DNA from: Bacillota bacterium
Lineage (GTDB): Bacteria > Bacillota > Clostridia > Peptostreptococcales > Anaerovoracaceae
Direction: 5' to 3'
NCBI GenBank assembly: GCA_017432725.1
Contig: JAFRIQ010000012.1
Span: 1 to 36,817, forward strand
DNA: 36,817 nt
Shown: positions 8,711 through 15,716 of the stretch, piece after piece
Layout of the letters: each line of letters starts with the position of its first letter
Position numbering within the stretch: the first letter of the stretch is position 1
Notes under the pieces: generated by a model
Told to the model about the DNA's origin: nothing
What the model saw: the letters and a program-made list of their open reading frames with translations, nothing else
The model's database searches: none
Program-made: the position numbers and the translations under genes

Positions 8711-9211
8711 ATGACAGGTATATTATTCGTTTGCCACGGCAACATATGCCGAAGCCCCATGGCGGAGTTCATCATGAAGGATATGGCCGGAAAGGCCGGT
8801 CTATCGGATAGTTTTGAGATCGCTTCAGCTGCAGTCAGCCGTGAGGAGATAGGCAACCCCGTATATCCTCCCGCAAGAAGGAAACTCGCCGAGCACGGGA
8901 TCTCCTGCGAAGGAAAGACCGCAAGACAGATGACGAAGAGCGATTACGGACGCTACGATATGATCATCTGTATGGACGCATGGAACGTAAGGAACGCTTT
9001 GAGGATAACGGGCGGCGACCAGGATCGTAAGATATCGCTGCTTCTTGACTTTACTGACAGGGCCGGAGAAGACATATCGGACCCCTGGTATACGGGAGAT
9101 TTCGACGAAGCTTTCAGCGATATACGTCTCGGATGCGAGGGCCTTCTCAGACATCTTTTGGAAAATGCGGAAATAGGGTATAATGGAAAAGAGCAGCCGG
9201 ACAGAAGATAA
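8711..9211 (+). CDS. Low-molecular-weight protein tyrosine phosphatase
   Basis: 166 residues. The N-terminus has the CX5R phosphate loop VCHGNICRSPMAE (C8, R14) and a later general-acid Asp in SDPWYTGDF, the standard catalytic pair of this family. It begins 34 bases after hisK with an AAAGGA site and no intervening terminator. No tyrosine kinase or capsule genes are nearby, so its substrate is not suggested by context. Relation to histidine synthesis is not implied beyond possible read-through. An arsenate reductase role is less likely because the ArsC-specific C-terminal cysteines are absent. Confidence 0.92.
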   Translation: MTGILFVCHGNICRSPMAEFIMKDMAGKAGLSDSFEIASAAVSREEIGNPVYPPARRKLAEHGISCEGKTARQMTKSDYGRYDMIICMDAWNVRNALRITGGDQDRKISLLLDFTDRAGEDISDPWYTGDFDEAFSDIRLGCEGLLRHLLENAEIGYNGKEQPDRR

Positions 9212-9236
9212 GGCCGGCGATTAGAAAGGAAACGAT

Positions 9237-9698
9237 ATGGAAATAGAATTCAGATACACTCAGCCCAGAGACGTCGATACTCTGTATGACTTCTTCGAGG
9301 CCTACGACGCGGAGCCCGCGGAATCCAACAACAACTTCTACTTTGGCTGGGAGATAGAGTCCATACAGAAAGACGCTGTGGAATACTATCAGAACTGCTG
9401 GCTTGGAGCCTTCGACGGAGACAAGATCATAGGCATTTGCTGGATAGGCGAGGCCGAGGACGAATACGACAGGAACGGGGACCCGGCTGTCATCCAGTCC
9501 GACGTATACGTGCTCCCGAACAGAAGGGGCCAGGGCGTAGGAACGGAGCTCATAAAGACTGCTCTTGAGCTTGCTAAAGAGGAATACGGCGGCAGAGACG
9601 TGCACATCACACTTCTGGACGACGACCTCGTGCCTTTTTATGAAAGGCTCCATTTCGTATTCGAAACACCGGGACTGGGCCGTCTGTATTACGAATGA
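9237..9698 (+). CDS. GNAT-family N-acetyltransferase
   Basis: 153 residues. The acetyl-CoA binding motif A is clear (VYVLPNRRGQGVGTELIKTA), followed by a C-terminal FYERLHFVFE strand typical of GNAT enzymes. An AAAGGAAA site precedes ATG 9237. The acceptor cannot be told from sequence; neighbours give no pathway. It is one of three GNAT genes between 9237 and 13022. Confidence 0.87.
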   Translation: MEIEFRYTQPRDVDTLYDFFEAYDAEPAESNNNFYFGWEIESIQKDAVEYYQNCWLGAFDGDKIIGICWIGEAEDEYDRNGDPAVIQSDVYVLPNRRGQGVGTELIKTALELAKEEYGGRDVHITLLDDDLVPFYERLHFVFETPGLGRLYYE

Positions 9699-9792
9699 GT
9701 ATACAAACTGAGATCTGCGAAAACTTAAAGAAAAGTAATGTGATATCGGCGCGGAAAGGCAGTCACGCCCTCCGCGTTGAAATATATTAAAT

Positions 9793-9893
9793 AAGGAGTG
9801 TGCTTTTTGAAGTACGACACAACGGCAATTGTGGGCTGACCGGGAGGTTTGTCTGCAATCAAAAGAAAACCTCCCGCTTTTTTAGGCAATTGA
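9793..9893 (+). pseudogene. Probable remnant of a flavoprotein N-terminus (or leader peptide)
   Basis: A site AAGGAG (9793-9798) precedes TTG 9807, which opens a 10-codon frame KYDTTAIVG ending at TGA 9837-9839. Reading on past the TGA in the same frame gives PGGLSA and 11 more codons to TGA 9891-9893. Together these resemble the dinucleotide-binding start IVGxGPGGLSA of FAD-dependent oxidoreductases, with a codon lost and a stop at the GxG. The rest of such a gene is absent. It could instead be a short leader peptide in an attenuator, since a terminator overlaps its second half. Upstream, 9699-9792, I see only an imperfect hairpin (CGCGGA/TCCGCG, 9754-9780 region) and AT-rich sequence. Confidence 0.5.
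9841..9883 (+). terminator. Terminator between the two GNAT genes
   Basis: A perfect 10-bp stem, CGGGAGGTTT (9841-9850) with AAACCTCCCG (9867-9876), a 16-base loop and the tail CTTTTTT. It overlaps the second half of the flavoprotein-like remnant. It should end transcription from the 8711-9698 region before the next gene. Confidence 0.8.
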
Positions 9894-9921
9894 CAGTCGA
9901 CAATTTTCAGGAGGAAAAACA

Positions 9922-10548
9922 ATGAATAAAAACGGCTTTACCATTCGTTTGGAAAGAAAAGAAGAATACAGAGAAGTAGAAGAACTCGTAAGGGAATCGT
10001 TCTGGAACGTATATATGCCGGGATGCAGCGAGCATTACGTCATACACGTATTAAGGAACGATCCGGCCTTCGTCAAGGAACTGGACTTCGTCATGGAACA
10101 GGGCGGCAGGCTCATAGGACAGAACATGTTCATGAGGACAGTCATCGAATCCGATGACGGAAGGGAGATCCCCGTGCTGACCATGGGGCCCATATGTATA
10201 GCGAACGATCTGAAAAGACAGGGCTACGGCAAGAAACTTCTGGACTATTCTCTGGAGCAGGCTGAGGCCATGGGTTTCGGGGCAGTGCTTTTCGAAGGCA
10301 ATATACTGTTCTACGGCAACAGCGGCTTTAGGTATTCTTCGGAATTCGGCATAAGGTACCACGACCTGCCGGAGGGGGCGGATCAGTCCTTCTTCCTCTG
10401 CAGGGAACTTAAAGAGGGATACCTAAAAGGCATCACCGGAGTCTATCAGACGCCTAAAGGGTATTACGTGGACGCTGCCGAAGTGGAGGAATTCGACAAA
10501 GACTTCCCGTCCAAAGAGAAGCTGAAGCTTCCCGGGCAGATATTCTAA
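9922..10548 (+). CDS. GNAT-family N-acetyltransferase, YhbS-like
   Basis: 208 residues with a strong AGGAGGAAA site 7 bases before ATG 9922. The N-terminal RLERKEEYREVEELVRESF is typical of the larger YhbS-like GNAT proteins. Motif A reads NDLKRQGYGKKLLDYSLEQA, then GFGAVLFEG and FYGNSGFRYSSEFG. The C-terminal 50 residues (about 150-208) extend beyond the minimal GNAT fold. It stands between two terminators, so it may be a single-gene transcript. A promoter is not obvious. The acceptor is unknown. Confidence 0.85.
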   Translation: MNKNGFTIRLERKEEYREVEELVRESFWNVYMPGCSEHYVIHVLRNDPAFVKELDFVMEQGGRLIGQNMFMRTVIESDDGREIPVLTMGPICIANDLKRQGYGKKLLDYSLEQAEAMGFGAVLFEGNILFYGNSGFRYSSEFGIRYHDLPEGADQSFFLCRELKEGYLKGITGVYQTPKGYYVDAAEVEEFDKDFPSKEKLKLPGQIF

Positions 10549-10560
10549 ACGGAAAACAGG

Positions 10561-10590
10561 GAGCGAAGGCATAGGCCTTCGCTCTTTTTT
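10561..10590 (+). terminator. Rho-independent terminator after the GNAT gene
   Basis: A perfect 10-bp stem GAGCGAAGGC/GCCTTCGCTC around the loop ATAG, followed by six T. It begins 12 bases after the stop at 10548. Confidence 0.92.
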
Positions 10591-10598
10591 CGTGCCTC

Positions 10599-10654
10599 TT
10601 GACAGGGTTAAAAAGGAGTAGTATATATCTATTTAGAAAGTTATCTAAATAGAT
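10599..10654 (+). promoter_or_regulatory. Promoter and palindromic operator of the sdpR-like operon
   Basis: TTGACA (10599-10604) and TATATA (10622-10627) are 17 bp apart. A perfect 11-bp inverted repeat, ATCTATTTAGA (10627-10637) and TCTAAATAGAT (10644-10654), with a 6-base spacer, begins at the last base of the -10 box and covers the start of transcription. ArsR-family repressors typically bind such repeats, so the gene product at 10667 probably represses its own operon. Confidence 0.85.
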
Positions 10655-10666
10655 TCGAGGTACGAT

Positions 10667-10942
10667 ATGGCTTTCGCTGAGACATTCAAGGCACTGTCCG
10701 ATCCCGTGAGGCGCAGTATACTGGAACTGCTGAAGAAGGGCCCTCTTTCCGCAGGGGAGATAGGCTCTCATTTTGATATGACAGGCGCCACCATATCCTA
10801 TCATCTGAAAATGCTCAAGCAGGCCGACCTGGTCTTCGAGAGCAGAGAAGGGAACTATATATATTATCAGCTCAATACTACGGTGCTGGAAGAGATAATG
10901 CTGTGGTTCTCGGAGCTGAAAGGAGGAGATCAGGATGCTTAA
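10667..10942 (+). CDS. ArsR/SdpR-type winged-helix repressor
   Basis: 91 residues. The sequence FKALSDPVRRSILELLKKGPLSAGEI followed by the recognition helix region TGATISYHLKMLKQADLV is the classic ArsR-family winged helix. The beta-wing is FESREGNYIYYQL. There is no CxC metal site, so it is of the SdpR/autorepressor type and not a metal sensor. It overlaps the SdpI-like gene by 8 bases, the usual SdpR-SdpI arrangement. In Bacillus subtilis SdpI sequesters SdpR at the membrane when toxin is present. That mechanism is only inferred here. Confidence 0.92.
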   Translation: MAFAETFKALSDPVRRSILELLKKGPLSAGEIGSHFDMTGATISYHLKMLKQADLVFESREGNYIYYQLNTTVLEEIMLWFSELKGGDQDA

Positions 10943-11576
10943 AGAAAACAAAAGGACTTTGATCATGGCGAGCATAGTGACGATACTTCCCGTCTTCATA
11001 GGGCTGTATTTCTGGAACAGGCTGCCGGACGTGATGGTGACCCATTTCGGCATGGACAACAGCGGGGACGGATACAGCAGCAAAGCTATAGCGGTTTTCG
11101 GGCTCCCACTCCTGTGCCTTGCTCTGCTCTGGATAGTAGCAGTGGTTATGGCAAACGACCCAAGAAAAAAGAACATCAGTCCAAAGATGTTTTCTCTCGG
11201 TCTTTGGGTCATTCCCGTAGTTTCCCTCATAATGGCGGCGACGGTCTACCCCGTGAATCTGGGATATACGGTGGACATCACGTATATAGCCGGACTGTTC
11301 ATGGGCGTGGTCTTCACAGTCATAGGGAACTACCTTCCTAAGGCAAGGCAGAACTATACCATAGGCATAAAACTGCCATGGACACTCGCAAACGAAGAGA
11401 ACTGGAACAGGACACACCGCCTTGCCGGATATCTGTGGATGGCCGGAGGCATACTGATCATGGTCCTCACGTTCTGCCGGTGCACGGAGATAGTGTGGTA
11501 CGCAGGGGTATTCGCCGCGATGGTGCTGATCCCCACGGCGTATTCCTTCTGGCTCCACACAGCCAGGGATCTTTAG
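10935..11576 (+). CDS. SdpI-family membrane protein (DUF1648-type N-terminus)
   Basis: 213 residues with about six membrane segments. The N-terminal DUF1648-like part has the signature LPDVMVTHFGMDNSGDGY (about residues 27-44). The SdpI part has VIGNYLPKARQNYTIGIKLPWTL and EENWNRTHRLAGYLW (about 115-155), which is diagnostic. ATG 10935 lies 7 bases after AGGAGGA. SdpI proteins give immunity to SdpC-type toxins and signal to SdpR. No sdpC-like toxin gene is present in the window, so the role could be defence against a toxin from other strains, or something unrelated. Confidence 0.9.
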   Translation: MLKENKRTLIMASIVTILPVFIGLYFWNRLPDVMVTHFGMDNSGDGYSSKAIAVFGLPLLCLALLWIVAVVMANDPRKKNISPKMFSLGLWVIPVVSLIMAATVYPVNLGYTVDITYIAGLFMGVVFTVIGNYLPKARQNYTIGIKLPWTLANEENWNRTHRLAGYLWMAGGILIMVLTFCRCTEIVWYAGVFAAMVLIPTAYSFWLHTARDL

Positions 11577-11589
11577 AGATAGAGGTGAC

Positions 11590-12516
11590 ATGATGATAAG
11601 CGAAAAGATCGTTGTAGGCGAGGGAACGGAATACCCTCTGAACGGACTCCTGACTCTTCCTGAAGGGCTTTCAGGACCTGCGCCTGCAGTAGTGATGGTA
11701 CACGGTTCTGGACCCAGCGATATGGATGAAAAGGTGATGAAGCTCACTCCTTTCAAAGACCTGGCGGAGGGCCTGGCGGAGAGGGGCGTTGCTTCCGTGC
11801 GCTACGATAAGCGCACCTTCGCATATGCCAGAGAGCTCATGAAGAACGTGGGCAAGGACATGAGCGTATGGGAAGAGACTGTGGAAGACGCCATACTGGC
11901 GGCATGTCTATTGAAAAACGATCCGAGGATAGACAGTGAGCGCATATATATACTGGGCCACAGCATGGGAGCTATGCTGGCCCCAAGGATCGACGCGGAA
12001 GGCGCAGATGCTGCCGGCTTCATTCTCATGGCCGGATCACCCTGCCGCCTTGAGGACATAGTCATAAGGCAGCTTGGACAGTCCGGAGGCAAAGGCCTCA
12101 AGGGAAAGATAGTCGAACTGGCAAAAAGGAATCTTTCAAAGAAATTCGAAGGGCTCTACGAAATGAGCGACGAAGAGGCGAAGAAAAAGAAAGCCTCCGG
12201 TCCCGTCACCCTCTACTATTTCAAGGAGATGGGGAAAAAGACCGCAGCCGATTATCTTCTCGAAAGCAGCAAGCCTTGCTTCATAATGCAGGGAGAGAAG
12301 GACTTCCAGGCTCTTGCGGACGAAGATTTCGCAGCATTCAGGGAGCTTCTTAAAAACAGACCCAATACCAAGTTCAAACTGTATCCGGGCCTTGATCACA
12401 GCTTTGTGGAAGCCATATATGATGATATACTTTATGCGTCCAAGGAATATGCCGCAGAAAGACATATACAGGCTGAGGTCCTGGACGACATAGCAGGATT
12501 CATCAGCGGTAATTGA
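11590..12516 (+). CDS. Alpha/beta hydrolase
   Basis: 308 residues. The fold is shown by VVMVHGSGPSDMDE (oxyanion region), the nucleophile elbow ILGHSMGAML with S125, a later Asp, and H in GLDHSFVEA near residue 273. The insert of about 60 residues after the nucleophile (145-210) would form the lid. It starts 13 bases after the SdpI gene with a GAGGTGA site, so it belongs to the same operon. ATG 11590 and ATG 11593 are both possible. It resembles acyl-CoA thioesterase/BAAT-like or DUF3887-linked hydrolases; the substrate is unknown. Confidence 0.88.
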   Translation: MMISEKIVVGEGTEYPLNGLLTLPEGLSGPAPAVVMVHGSGPSDMDEKVMKLTPFKDLAEGLAERGVASVRYDKRTFAYARELMKNVGKDMSVWEETVEDAILAACLLKNDPRIDSERIYILGHSMGAMLAPRIDAEGADAAGFILMAGSPCRLEDIVIRQLGQSGGKGLKGKIVELAKRNLSKKFEGLYEMSDEEAKKKKASGPVTLYYFKEMGKKTAADYLLESSKPCFIMQGEKDFQALADEDFAAFRELLKNRPNTKFKLYPGLDHSFVEAIYDDILYASKEYAAERHIQAEVLDDIAGFISGN

Positions 12517-12527
12517 CAGGTAATACA

Positions 12528-13022
12528 GTGCTAGAGATAAGGAAAGCGGTCCTGGAGGATATACCGTCGCTGAAAGAGATATTCGCTTCGGCCAGGAAGT
12601 TCATGGCTACGAGCGGGAATCCCAATCAGTGGCCTGAAACCTATCCTCCCGAGGATCTCATAAAATACGACATAGAAAGAGGCGCGTGCCATGTTGTCCT
12701 GGAGGACGGGACCGTGCACGGCGTTTTTGTTGCTATAGAAGGAAGGGACCCGACCTACGACGAGATAGACGGGGCCTGGCCAAATGACGGGCCCTACGTC
12801 ACCATACACAGGATAGCAAGCGACGGGAAGGTCCGGGGCATATTCGACAGCGCGGTGGAATACGTAAGGGGTTATGCGGAGAATATACGCATAGACACCC
12901 ACGAAGACAACCTGCCCATGCAGAGGCATATCCTTAAGCAGGGTTTCGTTTACTGCGGGATCATAATCACCCACGACGGGACCCCAAGGCTTGCCTATCA
13001 GTGGAGCAGGGAAAGATCTTAA
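12528..13022 (+). CDS. GNAT-family N-acetyltransferase
   Basis: 164 residues from GTG 12528. Translation gives LEIRKAVLEDIPSLKEIFASA, the typical GNAT N-terminus, so I prefer this start with an AGG 7 bases upstream. An in-frame TTG at 12513, inside the preceding stop, would add five residues. The C-terminal half has VTIHRIASDGKVRGIFDSAVEY and IRIDTHEDNLPMQRHILKQGFVYCG, a GNAT pattern in which the Q/RxxGxG loop is atypical (SDGKVRGI). It closes the sdpR-sdpI-hydrolase operon. Its stop overlaps that of the convergent cupin gene in the sequence TTAA. Confidence 0.85.
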   Translation: MLEIRKAVLEDIPSLKEIFASARKFMATSGNPNQWPETYPPEDLIKYDIERGACHVVLEDGTVHGVFVAIEGRDPTYDEIDGAWPNDGPYVTIHRIASDGKVRGIFDSAVEYVRGYAENIRIDTHEDNLPMQRHILKQGFVYCGIIITHDGTPRLAYQWSRERS

Positions 13023-13492
13023 TCTTCTTCGAAGGCGAGACGGAGCACGTCTTCAGGAAGATCGGAGCAGACGGAAAGAAGGGCTTCCCTTCCCAGAAGT
13101 TCGAAACCGCTGTAGCTGAACTTGGGCGCGGTGGCGCAGGAGATGAAGGTATATCCTTCGGGATCCAGGTTTTCAGCAGCGAAGACGGAGCCTTTGGGTA
13201 TAAGGACCATGGCTCTTTGCCCTTTGGAGAGGTCGTTTCCCAGGTAGCATTTTTTGGGGCCTTCACTGTCGACTAAAGTCAGCTCGAGGCCGCAGCCTTC
13301 GTGGAAATACCAAAGCTCGTCGCAGTCTATACGGTGGAAATGGGAGACTTCTCCTTTGTCCAGAAGAAAGTAGATGCTGCCGGCAATGGGGCGTCCGTCC
13401 GATAAGTCTCTTGAAGTGTACACCTCGCTGAACCATCCTCCTTCGGGGTGTTTTTCGAGAGCATAAGTCTGTTTAAGTATATCGGTCCTCAT
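13019..13492 (-). CDS. DUF985-family cupin
   Basis: 157 residues on the minus strand. The start LKQTYALEKHPEGGWFSEVY and the core SIYFLLDKGEVSHFHRIDCDELWYFHEG define the DUF985 (cupin_5) family of small beta-barrel proteins. The cupin metal ligands are weakly kept (HFHRID, E in DELW). The function of this family is poorly known; some members are linked to carbohydrate binding. It is convergent with the GNAT gene, sharing 4 bases at the stops, and divergent from the nucleotide hydrolase gene at 13559. Confidence 0.88.
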   Translation of the reverse strand: MRTDILKQTYALEKHPEGGWFSEVYTSRDLSDGRPIAGSIYFLLDKGEVSHFHRIDCDELWYFHEGCGLELTLVDSEGPKKCYLGNDLSKGQRAMVLIPKGSVFAAENLDPEGYTFISCATAPKFSYSGFELLGREALLSVCSDLPEDVLRLAFEED

Positions 13493-13558
13493 ATCAATAT
13501 ATAGCTCCTTACGCTGGTATTATCTCACTAAGGGGAAAGGAATTCAAAAGGTGATTCT

Positions 13559-13963
13559 ATGAAAGTATATTTTGCAGGTTCCATACGCGGTGGAAGATCC
13601 GACGCGGCCCTTTATCACCGCATAATAGAATATATCAAGAAGACGGCGCCGGTGCTGACCGAGCACGTGGGCAACATGGACCTTCAGGAGATGACTACGC
13701 CCGAAGAGATCTACGCTCAGGATATGGCATGGCTCAGGGAATCCGACGTGCTCATAGCGGAATGCACCAATCCTTCCCTGGGGGTGGGATACGAGCTTGC
13801 AGCCGGAGAAAAGCTGGGAAAACCCTGCCATATCTTCTATGACAGAAACAGGACGGTCCTTTCGGCCATGCTTTCAGGAGACCCATATTTCATACTGCAT
13901 CCTTACGAAAAGGAAGAGGAAATATATCCGCAGATAGACGAAATACTCGCGTCTCTTCGATAA
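13559..13963 (+). CDS. DNPH1/RCL-like 2'-deoxynucleoside 5'-phosphate N-hydrolase
   Basis: 134 residues of the nucleoside 2-deoxyribosyltransferase superfamily. The opening KVYFAGSIRGGRSDAALYHRII and VLTEHVGN match the DNPH1/RCL branch, which cleaves the N-glycosidic bond of deoxynucleotides. Likely catalytic residues are Y4, D55 and E79 (in VGYELAAGE); the 24-residue gap between D55 and E79 equals that in mammalian RCL as I remember it. It is cytoplasmic, in nucleotide sanitation or salvage. A plain nucleoside deoxyribosyltransferase is the alternative. An AAGGTGAT site precedes ATG 13559. Confidence 0.88.
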   Translation: MKVYFAGSIRGGRSDAALYHRIIEYIKKTAPVLTEHVGNMDLQEMTTPEEIYAQDMAWLRESDVLIAECTNPSLGVGYELAAGEKLGKPCHIFYDRNRTVLSAMLSGDPYFILHPYEKEEEIYPQIDEILASLR

Positions 13964-14005
13964 TGGTTAAAACTGTATATTTTTCATCAAAAACATGCAA
14001 AAATG

Positions 14006-14037
14006 ACGCTTATCTTGGCAAAAGATAGGCGTTTTCT
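14006..14037 (+). terminator. Terminator after the DNPH1-like gene
   Basis: An 11-bp stem ACGCTTATCTT/AAGATAGGCGT (14006-14016, 14022-14032; one G-T pair) with loop GGCAA and the tail TTTTCT. A weak -10 candidate TATAAT (14062-14067) follows for the next gene, with no convincing -35 box. Confidence 0.85.
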
Positions 14038-14137
14038 ATAGTATAGACATATAAAAGCGAATATAATTGGAGGCAGAAGTAATAGTTGTTCATACATACG
14101 ATGTAGTTTTCAGTTTGAAAGAAAGAGAGTTACCGAT

Positions 14138-15337
14138 ATGGATGTGAAACAGTTAAGCGAAGAGAGGTTCCAGATCTATCAGGACGTTTACTCCGGAAAG
14201 ATCCCGAAAAGGATACCTGTGACTACCGGACCCGCCTTCGAGGCGACCATACAGTATGCCATCACCAAAGGGGTAGTCCCCGCGGGGAAGACAAGAAGAG
14301 ACGTTTACTGGGAGCCGGAATCCTGGTACGACATCCTGGATTTTGCCAACAGCGAGTTTTACGGTGATACGCCCATAAGCACGGGCGCCATACGTCTGCC
14401 CATCCTTTACCAGATCCTCGATGCTAAGAGCATAATGCAGAGCGAATCGGGAGTCATGCAGCATCCGGAAGTCCACTGCCTGGAACCGGAAGAATACGAC
14501 GATTTCATAAAGGACCCCATGACATATATGATAGAGGTCCTGATGCCAAGGCTCTACCCGGCCCTCGATACGACTCCTGGAAGAAGGGCCATGATCTTTG
14601 CCCAGGCCGTGAAAGCCAACGCGGATCATATGGGAATGATAGGTGCCGCCATGGCTAAGATAAACGCCAAGTACGGCTTCCCGAAATCAGCTTCGGGGCG
14701 TTCCACGGCGCCTTTCGATTACATGGCCGATTTCCTAAGATCCTTCTCGAACATAAACAAGGATATGAGGAGATGCCCGGATAAACTTCTCGCCGCCTGC
14801 GATGCCATCGTTCCTCTGATGCTGAGAGAAGGCCTCGGAACGGATCCCGCGGCGAATCCGCCCTATTACAGGATATCGATACCTCTTCATATGGGAAGCT
14901 TCATAAGCAACCAGCAGTTCGAAAAGTTCTGGTATCCTTCAATGAAGAAGGTCATGGACGGTCTTGTTGCCTACGGTCACGGCGTGGACCTTTTCGTGGA
15001 AGATGACTGGATGAGGCATATGGAATATATGAACGAGTTCACGGGTTCCATCAGATACCAGTTCGAAAAGGGAGATCCGGTCTACGTCAAGAAACTGTTC
15101 ACGGAAAGCACTCCCAAGGGTAGCGTCCATACCATAACCGGTTTCTATAAATCGGACAATCTGCGTTACTTAAACGCCGAGCAGTGCATAGACGAGGCGA
15201 AGAAGCTCTTCGACATCGTTGCTGCAGGCGGCGGATACGTATTCAACTTCGACAAGGGCCTGTTCTCACTGGAAGAACCGGTGGCTACGAATCTCAAGGC
15301 TCTGACGGAATGGATCAGGGACAATACGGACTATTAG
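14138..15337 (+). CDS. Uroporphyrinogen decarboxylase-family protein (MtaA/CmuA-like), substrate unknown
   Basis: 399 residues, a (beta/alpha)8 barrel of the UroD superfamily. The pattern (Y/W-rich N-terminus, GAIRLP, MGMIGAAMAK, GSFISNQQFEKFWYPSMKKV, HGVDLFVEDDW and a C-terminal GGGYVFNFDKG) fits the broad UroD/methyltransferase group and not HemE, whose RQAGRY motif is missing. Members of this group in anaerobes transfer methyl groups to or from corrinoid proteins. No corrinoid-binding protein gene lies beside it. Its stop is 13 bases before a 46-residue gene with a strong site, and an unusual ABC transporter follows, so a shared substrate is plausible but inferred. A classical zinc HxC-C set is not evident. 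Confidence 0.82.
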   Translation: MDVKQLSEERFQIYQDVYSGKIPKRIPVTTGPAFEATIQYAITKGVVPAGKTRRDVYWEPESWYDILDFANSEFYGDTPISTGAIRLPILYQILDAKSIMQSESGVMQHPEVHCLEPEEYDDFIKDPMTYMIEVLMPRLYPALDTTPGRRAMIFAQAVKANADHMGMIGAAMAKINAKYGFPKSASGRSTAPFDYMADFLRSFSNINKDMRRCPDKLLAACDAIVPLMLREGLGTDPAANPPYYRISIPLHMGSFISNQQFEKFWYPSMKKVMDGLVAYGHGVDLFVEDDWMRHMEYMNEFTGSIRYQFEKGDPVYVKKLFTESTPKGSVHTITGFYKSDNLRYLNAEQCIDEAKKLFDIVAAGGGYVFNFDKGLFSLEEPVATNLKALTEWIRDNTDY

Positions 15338-15350
15338 GGAGGACATTCAA

Positions 15351-15491
15351 ATGGAATTCAAGACTCAGGATTACGTTAGCTGGGAAGAGTATCTGAAGAA
15401 GCATCCGAACATCGCAGACGTCCCGGGAGCAAAAAGGATACAGAGCTATGAGGACCAGGTATTCTCCCTGGTCATGAGACTGTTCAGATAA
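15351..15491 (+). CDS. 46-residue protein cotranscribed with the UroD-like gene
   Basis: ATG 15351 follows GGGAGGA (15338-15344) at a good distance and runs to TAA 15489-15491. The protein is soluble and charged, with aromatic residues (YVSWEEYLKKHPNIADV, SYEDQVFSLVMRLF), no membrane segment and no cysteine. I recognise no family. The strong ribosome binding site and the 13-base gap to the UroD-like gene argue that it is real. It might be a small partner subunit of the UroD-like protein. Confidence 0.72.
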   Translation: MEFKTQDYVSWEEYLKKHPNIADVPGAKRIQSYEDQVFSLVMRLFR

Positions 15492-15512
15492 TACTGAAAA
15501 CCAATGGGGAAG

Positions 15513-15562
15513 CTTGGCGGCTGCATAAATAAAAAAACAGTTGCCAAGAACCCCCGAAGGGG
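15513..15562 (+). other. Two hairpins after the 46-residue gene
   Basis: An 11-bp stem CTTGGCGGCTG/CAGTTGCCAAG (15513-15523, 15538-15548; two G-T pairs) with an A-rich loop, then a short CCCC-GAA-GGGG hairpin (15552-15562). Neither is followed by a T tract, so they are not standard terminators. The second arm of the first overlaps the -35 box of the downstream promoter. They may stabilise the 3' end of the upstream mRNA. Confidence 0.5.
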
Positions 15563-15569
15563 CTATACT
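15541..15569 (+). promoter_or_regulatory. Promoter for the structured leader and ABC transporter
   Basis: TTGCCA (15541-15546) and TATACT (15564-15569) are exactly 17 bp apart. The predicted start near 15576 places the structured RNA at 15601-15716 in the 5' leader of the transporter mRNA, about 230 bases ahead of the ATG. The promoter is predicted by pattern only. Confidence 0.6.
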
Positions 15570-15600
15570 TGCCTTAATTTACAGATAGTGTCAGGCTTCC

Positions 15601-15716
15601 GGCAGGGACCGGGATCGCCGCTTCAGAGGAGTTGATAGTTCCAAAATGAAAAGAAAAACTCAATACTTTAAACCTGAAGCGGGAATGAGGAACTCCGCAG
15701 CAGCTTGGTCGCTGCC
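15601..15716 (+). ncRNA. Structured leader RNA with pseudoknot, class not recognised
   Basis: Three complementary pairs fold together. The outer stem is GGCAGGGACC (15601-15610) with GGTCGCTGCC (15707-15716), 9 of 10 paired. The inner stem is GGAGTT (15628-15633) with AACTCC (15691-15696), extended by TTCC (15639-15642) with GGAA (15682-15685). CGCTTCAG (15619-15626) pairs perfectly with CTGAAGCG (15674-15681), which lies inside the inner loop and so makes a pseudoknot. The rest of the 318-base gap between genes holds a promoter upstream and, at 15717-15795, AT-rich sequence without a clear terminator hairpin. It does not carry the hallmarks I know for lysine, SAM, glycine, T-box, cobalamin or c-di-GMP RNAs. 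It could be a riboswitch for the transported compound, acting on translation or mRNA stability. Confidence 0.6.

Noticed and set aside
9725-9922. Minus-strand 65-codon frame through the terminator region
   Set aside because: It runs antisense across a terminator and the flavoprotein remnant. Its apparent protein has no family features and it has no ribosome site.
15541-15716. Lysine, SAM, T-box or c-di-GMP riboswitch for the structured leader
   Set aside because: The hallmark segments of those classes, such as the T-box AGGGTGG sequence or the glycine AGAGAGG, are not in the sequence. Left as unassigned.
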